DNA of 6,328 bases. It comes from Thioalkalivibrio sp. (lineage in GTDB: Bacteria > Pseudomonadota > Gammaproteobacteria > Ectothiorhodospirales > Ectothiorhodospiraceae). Both the position numbers and the translations under genes were made by a program. This document shows positions 1 through 4,367 of the stretch, one piece after another. The notes under the pieces are model-generated. The model did no database searches. It saw only the letters and a list, made by a program, of their open reading frames with translations, and was not told where the DNA came from. The number at the start of each line of letters is the position of its first letter. Within the stretch, counting starts at the first letter, position 1. Where the stretch lies: assembly GCA_007120155.1 (NCBI GenBank), contig SKOF01000529.1, positions 1-6,328 on the forward strand, written 5' to 3'.

Positions 1-149
1 AAAGGGAGTGGCCCTTCCTGCGCAAGCGTGCCTGGCCACACGCCCGCACAGCCACGCTGAATGGCAAGATATTTACGGGACACGACACTAGCCCGCATAT
101 CTCACCACCCTTCTACTGCGGCCGCCACAGCGGCATCTCGACGCCCTCG
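1..149. other. Unassigned flank downstream of lpxB
   Basis: This stretch beyond the lpxB stop matches no lipid A gene I recognise; neither strand looks like an lpxA 3' end, the usual neighbour. Bases 87-149 belong to the inverted-repeat element. In bases 1-86 one plus-strand frame is open from base 3 through the whole repeat to a TAG at 177-179 (58 codons). It could be the tail of a converging gene entering from outside the window, or chance openness in G+C-rich DNA. Short fold-backs are visible, AAGGG/CCCTT at 2-6/12-16 and AGCGTG/CACGCT at 25-30/53-58, but neither is followed by a T-run, so I call no terminator. The flank may be mobile-element debris; this is inference. Confidence 0.3.
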
Positions 150-180
150 CTACGAACGGTGGTGAGATATGCGGGCTAGT
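87..180. repeat. 94-bp fold-back element with perfect 23-bp inverted repeats (MITE-like)
   Basis: Bases 87-109 and 158-180 are perfect reverse complements of each other (23 of 23), separated by 48 nt. The match resumes for three more pairs (111-113 with 154-156) after one mismatch. The inner 18 bases of the left arm are cccgcatatctcaccacc. Each arm is bordered by CTAG (88-91 and 176-179). Because CTAG is its own reverse complement, it may be a 4-bp target-site duplication around an 84-bp element (92-175) instead of part of the repeat. The spacer carries a small GCCGC/GCGGC hairpin (121-125 with 130-134) and a NotI-type palindrome (118-125). No transposase could fit inside. A non-autonomous miniature element or two abutting insertion-sequence ends are the likeliest readings. 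The long spacer and absence of a T-tract argue against an intrinsic terminator. The family is not assigned. Confidence 0.7.
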
Positions 181-1340
181 TCACCTGTCTCGATGAGTTC
201 GAGCGCCATCCTGGCCACGTTGTCCGATCCGCCGCCGCTGCCCAGTTTTTCCCGAATGACTCCCAGACGCTCACGCATTGCCCGGGCATAGTTCGGGTTC
301 GTGAGCAGGCGTTCGATCTCGTCCGCGATATTCTCAGGGGTGGCATCGTTCTGTATGAACTCCGGCACCACCCGTTCGCCCGCCACGATATTTGCCAGGC
401 CCACGTTTCTGATCAGGATCAGGCGCTTGATGATGAAATAGGTGATCGGCGATACGCGGTAGAGGATGGCCATCGGAACACGCAGCAGGCCGGCCTCGAG
501 GGTGGCGGTACCGGAGGCGATCATCAGCGCGTCGGCACTGTGCATGGCGTCATAGGTGCGACCGGTGATCTGAACGATGTTCAGGCACGGGTCCATGTGG
601 GGCGTCACGTCACGTGCCACGTCGACGCCGGGGGCGAGCGGCATGATGAACTGCACGTCGGGGATGCGCGCACGTAACAGCCGTCCCGCCTCCATGATGA
701 GGGGAAGGTGCCGGCTCACCTCTCCCCGGCGGCTGCCGGGGAGGATGCCCACGACAGGCGCCGCTTCGTCGAGACCGAACTCCCGGCGCAGGGTGTGGCG
801 ATCGGAGGAGGCATGCACCTCGTCCACAAGCGGGTTGCCCACGTAACGTACGGGGATGCCGTGCCTGCGGTAGACCTCGGCTTCGAAGGGAAACAGGACA
901 GCCATGGCGTCGATCACGCGGCCGATGCGCTTGACCCTTCGCGAGCGCCATGCCCAGACCTGTGGGCTCACGTAGAACAGCACTCTGATGCCCAGCCGCT
1001 TGGCCGTGCGTGCGAGGCGAAGGTTGAACTCCACGTAATCCACCAGCACCAGCAGCGCCGGACGTTCCCGCTGTAGCCCTGTGCGAAGTGTCGCCAGCGC
1101 CCGGCGGATGTCCCGGTAATGGACCAGCACCTCGACCAGGCCCACCACGGAAAGCCGGGTGCTGTCCACGAGAATCTCGACCCCTGCCGATCGCAGGGCG
1201 CTTCCTCCCATGCCCGAGAACCGCAGGCCCGGATCCATGCGGCGCATGGCGCGGACCATGTTGGCGGCATGCAGGTCACCGGAGGCCTCGCCGGCCACCA
1301 CCATCACGTGAGCGCTGTTGTTGTCCTCAGCCGGTGACAT
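150..1340 (-). CDS. lpxB: Lipid-A-disaccharide synthase LpxB
   Basis: LpxB is a GT19 glycosyltransferase at the inner membrane. It joins UDP-2,3-diacylglucosamine and lipid X to form the beta-1,6-linked tetraacyl disaccharide of lipid A, releasing UDP. The 396-aa product carries the family landmarks in order: VAGEASGD (residues 15-22), VDYVEFN (100-106, with Asp101 aligning with the E. coli Asp98 position), YVSPQVWAWR (123-132), FPFE and YVGNP (150-170), LPGSRRGEV (200-208), ASGTATLEAG (275-284) and the Asn317 region LANIVAGERV (315-324). The ATG at 1340 gives an N-terminal lead similar to that of E. coli LpxB and overlaps the gnnB stop by 14 nt, suggesting translational coupling; no good Shine-Dalgarno is visible. 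An alternative start is Met13 (1304). The conserved core ends near residue 384. The final residues, about Glu387-Arg395, are encoded by the inverted-repeat arm, and the TAG stop lies in the repeat's spacer. The native C-terminus has therefore probably been replaced, most likely without loss of activity since the core is complete. Confidence 0.95.
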   Translation of the reverse strand: MSPAEDNNSAHVMVVAGEASGDLHAANMVRAMRRMDPGLRFSGMGGSALRSAGVEILVDSTRLSVVGLVEVLVHYRDIRRALATLRTGLQRERPALLVLVDYVEFNLRLARTAKRLGIRVLFYVSPQVWAWRSRRVKRIGRVIDAMAVLFPFEAEVYRRHGIPVRYVGNPLVDEVHASSDRHTLRREFGLDEAAPVVGILPGSRRGEVSRHLPLIMEAGRLLRARIPDVQFIMPLAPGVDVARDVTPHMDPCLNIVQITGRTYDAMHSADALMIASGTATLEAGLLRVPMAILYRVSPITYFIIKRLILIRNVGLANIVAGERVVPEFIQNDATPENIADEIERLLTNPNYARAMRERLGVIREKLGSGGGSDNVARMALELIETGELARISHHRS

Positions 1341-2421
1341 CCCGGATCACATCGGTGATGGCGACGATGTGTTCGTCCGGCATCTCCGGGTAGATGGGCA
1401 GGGAGACACATCGGGCGGTCACGTCGTCGGTCACGGGCAGTGAGACGTTTTCGCACTGGTGTGCGAAGGCCTTCTGCCGGTGCAGCGGGATCGGGTAATA
1501 CACCGCGCAGGCAATCTGGCGAGCCTGCAGGGACTTCATGATCTCGTCGCGATGCTCCGAGAGCAGCGTGTACTGGTGGAACACGTGCCGGCCGTGGCCG
1601 TCCTCGCGGGGCGTGATGACGCCGCTTCCCCGCAGCAGTTCGTTGTAGCGGTGCGCCACGCGGCGGCGTTCCCGGTTGAACTCGTCGATGTGGCGCAGCT
1701 TGATGCGCAGGATGGCTGCCTGGATCTCGTCCAGGCGGCTGTTGTAGCCGACCATATCGTGGTGATAGCGCACCTGACTGCCGTGGTTGCGAAGCGCGAG
1801 GATGCGCTCGGCGTACGAATCCGAGCGGGTGGTGATGAGCCCGCCGTCCCCGTAGCATCCAAGATTCTTACTGGGAAAAAAACTGAAGCAGCCCAGCTCG
1901 CCCATGGCGCCGGTCTGCGTGCCTTCCGCATCCGCCCCGAAGGACTGGGCGCAGTCCTCCACCAGCAGCAGTTCATGCGCTTCGCACAGCCTTCCGAGCA
2001 GGTCCATGCGCGCCGGCTGGCCGAACAGGTGAACCGGCAGTACGGCTCGGGTGCGCGCGGTGATTGCCGCCTCCACTTTCGCCGGATCGATGTTGAATGT
2101 TTCCGGATCGATGTCAGCGAATACCGGCGTGGCGCCCGTGTAGGCGATGGCTTCGGCCGTTGCGATGAACGTGAACGCGGTGGTGATCACCTCGTCGCCG
2201 GGGCCGATGTCCGCCGCGGCCAGAGCCAGATGCAGGGCATCAGTGCCCGAGGCGCAGCCGATGGCGTGCGGCACGCCCAGATAATTCGCGGCTTCCTGCT
2301 CCAGGGCCTTCACGTTCGGGCCGAGAATGAACTGGGTGTTCTCCAGCACGTCCGCGACGGCCGCATCGATTTCCGTCTTCAGGCGATGGTACTGGGTCTT
2401 CAGATCGACCATGGGGATCAT
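1327..2421 (-). CDS. gnnB: DegT/DnrJ/EryC1 aminotransferase, probable UDP-GlcNAc3N-forming GnnB
   Basis: This is a fold-type I PLP-dependent sugar aminotransferase of about 364 aa, the normal size. Counting from the start chosen here, it shows GTDAL (59-63, phosphate-binding region), HLFGQPA (131-137), VEDCAQ (154-159, with Asp156 and Gln159 at the cofactor ring), FSFFPSKNLG (179-188) with Lys185 as the Schiff-base lysine, and GYNSRLDEIQAA (225-236). GnnB of Acidithiobacillus ferrooxidans transfers an amino group from glutamate to the 3-keto sugar made by GnnA, giving UDP-GlcNAc3N for lipid A. The assignment rests on position between gnnA and lpxB; family motifs alone would also fit WbpE-type or other nucleotide-sugar aminotransferases. 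I chose the ATG at 2421 because the protein then begins MIPMVDLKTQY, typical of the family, and an AGGAG lies 12 nt upstream. The in-frame ATG at 2448 has no ribosome-binding site and adds nine residues. The TGA overlaps the lpxB start. Confidence 0.8.
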   Translation of the reverse strand: MIPMVDLKTQYHRLKTEIDAAVADVLENTQFILGPNVKALEQEAANYLGVPHAIGCASGTDALHLALAAADIGPGDEVITTAFTFIATAEAIAYTGATPVFADIDPETFNIDPAKVEAAITARTRAVLPVHLFGQPARMDLLGRLCEAHELLLVEDCAQSFGADAEGTQTGAMGELGCFSFFPSKNLGCYGDGGLITTRSDSYAERILALRNHGSQVRYHHDMVGYNSRLDEIQAAILRIKLRHIDEFNRERRRVAHRYNELLRGSGVITPREDGHGRHVFHQYTLLSEHRDEIMKSLQARQIACAVYYPIPLHRQKAFAHQCENVSLPVTDDVTARCVSLPIYPEMPDEHIVAITDVIRDVTG

Positions 2422-2474
2422 GGTGTGTGTCGTCTCCTGCCGTGCCATGTTCAGGTTCGCCGGGGCTATGCGTC

Positions 2475-3428
2475 CTATCGAAGGATCTGTTTGTCGCGCA
2501 GAACCAGATCCGTAATGCGTATCGCGGTCTCCAAAGCCCGCTGGCCGTCCTCGCCGGTTACGATCACCGGTGCACCGTTCTGGATGGCGTCGAGAAAGGC
2601 GATGATCTCGGATCTGAGCGCATCACTCTCCTCGAAGAAACTCTCCTCGCTGGTGATCTCCGGGATTCCCGGAAACATCTCCCTTTCACCCACCCGGTGC
2701 ACAGCGAGGCCGCGGTTCTGGAAGTCCACGGAGATATAGGCGTTCTGCTGAAAGATACGCATCTTGCGTTCCGTCCTCATGCTGACCCGGCTGGAGGTCA
2801 CGTTGGCCACGCAGCCGTTCTCGAACTCGATGCGTGCGTTGGCGATGTCAATCGCCTGTGAGAGCACCTGGGCCCCGCTGGCCGCCAGGGATTTCACCGG
2901 CGAGCGCACCATGTCCAGGATGATATCGATATCGTGGATCATCAGGTCCAGCACCACGTTCACATCGGTGGCCCGTGGCTTGAACGGTGCCAGGCGGTGC
3001 GACTCGATGAACAGCGGCGCCATTCTGCGGTCCGCGAGATCCATGAGCGCCGCATTGAAGCGTTCCAGGTGACCTATCTGCAGAATCACCCCTTTCTCCC
3101 GGGCGATCCGGTTGAGCTCCGCCGCCTGGCTCACCGTGGTGGTGATCGGTTTCTCCAGCAGTACATGGGTGCCGTGGTTCAGGAATTCCTGGGCAATCTC
3201 GAAGTGAAGCGTGGTGGGCACCGCGATGCTCACCGCCTCCACGCGTCCCAGCAGGTCCGCATAGTCGGTGATGGCGCGGCAGTTGCAGTCGGCGGCCACG
3301 GCGGCCGCCTGCTGCGGGTTGGTATCAACCACGGCGATCAGTTCGGCATTGGGAAGGGCGGCGTATTTCTGGGCGTGGAACTTGCCGAGGTAGCCCACGC
3401 CGATCACGGCGCAACGCGTGCTGGACAT
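2475..3428 (-). CDS. gnnA: Gfo/Idh/MocA oxidoreductase, probable UDP-GlcNAc 3-dehydrogenase GnnA
   Basis: This is a 317-aa NAD(P)-dependent oxidoreductase of normal family length. The N-terminal Rossmann fold has VIGVGYLGKFH (8-18, a GxGxxG loop) and Asp35 at the end of the second strand, which favours NAD. The family's EKP motif is at 92-94, followed by IGHLERFN (118-125). DLMIHDIDI (161-169) supplies Asp161 and the probable catalytic His165. GnnA of Acidithiobacillus ferrooxidans oxidises the 3-hydroxyl of UDP-GlcNAc with NAD+, and GnnB then aminates the ketone. Adjacency to a DegT aminotransferase and lpxB supports this role. A WbpB/WlbA-type enzyme acting on UDP-GlcNAc uronate is the main alternative, but no uronate or O-antigen genes are seen. 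It is the first gene of the minus-strand operon; only a weak GGA element precedes the ATG at 3428. The gap to gnnB is 53 nt. Confidence 0.8.
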   Translation of the reverse strand: MSSTRCAVIGVGYLGKFHAQKYAALPNAELIAVVDTNPQQAAAVAADCNCRAITDYADLLGRVEAVSIAVPTTLHFEIAQEFLNHGTHVLLEKPITTTVSQAAELNRIAREKGVILQIGHLERFNAALMDLADRRMAPLFIESHRLAPFKPRATDVNVVLDLMIHDIDIILDMVRSPVKSLAASGAQVLSQAIDIANARIEFENGCVANVTSSRVSMRTERKMRIFQQNAYISVDFQNRGLAVHRVGEREMFPGIPEITSEESFFEESDALRSEIIAFLDAIQNGAPVIVTGEDGQRALETAIRITDLVLRDKQILR

Positions 3429-3618
3429 GGATATTTCCGCAGTTTATCAATGTGTTGGGGTGGTCTCGCCCGACTTCGTCCCGGGCCCCCGGGCCTGTGA
3501 TAGCATCTTGGGGTCAAGAGGGTGGGTTCAGGTGCCAGGAGGCCCGGATGCCGGCTGAGCGCGCCTGGCGGGCCGAGCTCACGCGTGCCGTAGTTTACTT
3601 GAATTCCCGGGGGGATGC
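3429..3618. other. Divergent gnnA/rnhB intergenic region
   Basis: These 190 bases lie between two genes transcribed away from each other, so promoters for both the gnnA-gnnB-lpxB operon and rnhB are expected here. I cannot identify a convincing -35/-10 pair on either strand. The best fragments are a minus-strand TTGACC (reverse complement of 3510-3515) without a spaced -10, and a plus-strand GATAGCAT (about 3499-3506) without a -35. A direct repeat of CCCGGG (3480-3485 and 3488-3493) forms a very G+C-rich, potentially self-pairing patch. The right part contains the small ORF described separately. Confidence 0.4.
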
Positions 3619-3715
3619 GTGGATCTGGAGGGTTTGTTGGGAATGCCGGGGGTGGCCGGGGTGGACGAGGTGGGCCGGGGGCCGCTGGCGGGTCCGGTGG
3701 TGGCCGCGGCGGTGA
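3537..3715 (+). promoter_or_regulatory. Consensus Shine-Dalgarno and small ORF overlapping the rnhB start
   Basis: A perfect AGGAGG (3537-3542) sits 5 nt before an ATG (3548), opening a 55-codon frame that ends with TGA at 3713-3715. Its second half lies out of frame inside rnhB and is Trp/Arg/Gly-rich, as expected of a shadow of the G-rich rnhB sequence. It may be a leader ORF whose translation passes ribosomes to rnhB, which has only a GTG start, or a leftover 5' end from a rearrangement, or chance. I recognise no protein family in it. Confidence 0.25.
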
Positions 3716-4239
3716 TCCTGGATCCGGAATTGCCCATTGACGGCCTGAAAGATTCCAAAAAGCTGGGTGTGGCCCGCCGCGAGGCACTGGACGAAGCGAT
3801 CCGCGTCCGGGCCGTCGCCTGGGCCCTTGGTATCTGCACCCCGCTGGAGATCGACCGGCTCAATATCCTGCAGGCGAGCCTTCTGGCCATGCAGCGGGCG
3901 GTGGACGCCCTCGCCGTCCGCCCCGAGCTGGCCCTGGTGGACGGCAATCGGTGCCCGCGGCTCGCCATGCCCGCTCACCCGGTGATCCGGGGTGACAGCC
4001 TGGTGCCGGCCATCAGCGCCGCTTCCATCGTCGCCAAGGTGCACCGGGACCGGCTGATGACGGACCTGGACGGAGACCACCCCGGCTATGGCCTTGCGGC
4101 GCACAAGGGCTACCCAACTCCGGTGCACCTGGCTGCCCTGGAGCGCCTCGGTCCCAGTGCCTGCCATCGCACCAGCTTCGCCCCCGTGCGCCGTGCGCTG
4201 GAGGCGCGGCAGTGTCGTATCGATTTGCCCGGGCTTTAG
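3619..4239 (+). CDS. rnhB: Ribonuclease HII
   Basis: RNase HII cleaves the RNA strand of RNA-DNA hybrids and starts removal of single ribonucleotides misincorporated into DNA by the replicative polymerase. The 206-aa product is close to E. coli RnhB (198 aa). It carries the complete DEDD metal site: Asp16-Glu17 in GVDEVGRGPLAG (14-25), Asp108 in LVDGNRCP (106-113) and Asp126 in IRGDSLVPAISAASI (123-137). The GRG ribonucleotide-sensing loop (19-21), DSKKL (45-49) and HKGYPT (162-167, with the conserved Tyr165) are all present. The GTG at 3619 gives an N-terminal lead like that of E. coli RnhB, preceded only by a G-rich run (3609-3615). The ATG at 3643, with GGAGG about 11 nt upstream, is a possible shorter start. 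Neighbourhood with dnaE is classical, whereas the usual upstream partner lpxB is here on the opposite strand. Confidence 0.97.
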   Translation: MDLEGLLGMPGVAGVDEVGRGPLAGPVVAAAVILDPELPIDGLKDSKKLGVARREALDEAIRVRAVAWALGICTPLEIDRLNILQASLLAMQRAVDALAVRPELALVDGNRCPRLAMPAHPVIRGDSLVPAISAASIVAKVHRDRLMTDLDGDHPGYGLAAHKGYPTPVHLAALERLGPSACHRTSFAPVRRALEARQCRIDLPGL

Positions 4240-4367
4240 CGTCCGGGGGTGACCCTGCAAGCGCGATATTGCGGCTACCATGAGTCTGACCTGCCACTGC
4301 CACATGAGATTTCCGTGCCTTCGCGCCCTCCGCGTGAAATGCATGAACCACGGTTGACCCCTATACC
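4240..4367. other. rnhB-dnaE intergenic gap
   Basis: These 128 bases carry no ORF, terminator hairpin or convincing promoter that I can support. A TTGACC at 4354-4359 lies too close to the dnaE ATG to act as its -35 with a normal spacing. The sequence just before the ATG is C-rich and holds no AGGAG-like ribosome-binding site. Confidence 0.5.

Noticed and set aside
61..165. 34-codon plus-strand ORF through the repeat element
   Set aside because: It has no ribosome-binding site. It shares the LARISHH string with LpxB only because both are read from the two inverted-repeat arms.
87..180. Intrinsic terminator for lpxB
   Set aside because: The stem is 23 bp with a 48-nt loop and no T-run, and the right arm is inside the coding sequence.
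1459..2739. 426-codon open frame on the plus strand
   Set aside because: It is antisense to gnnB and the end of gnnA, both of which have complete catalytic motifs. No protein family is recognisable in it.
3429..3540. CRISPR, tRNA, riboswitch or tandem-repeat array
   Set aside because: No periodic repeats, cloverleaf or known aptamer core was seen here or elsewhere in the window. Only the short CCCGGG direct repeat is present.
4249..4285. Possible sigma-70 promoter for dnaE (GTGACC with TACCAT)
   Set aside because: The spacing is about 21 nt and both hexamers match poorly, so it cannot be supported.
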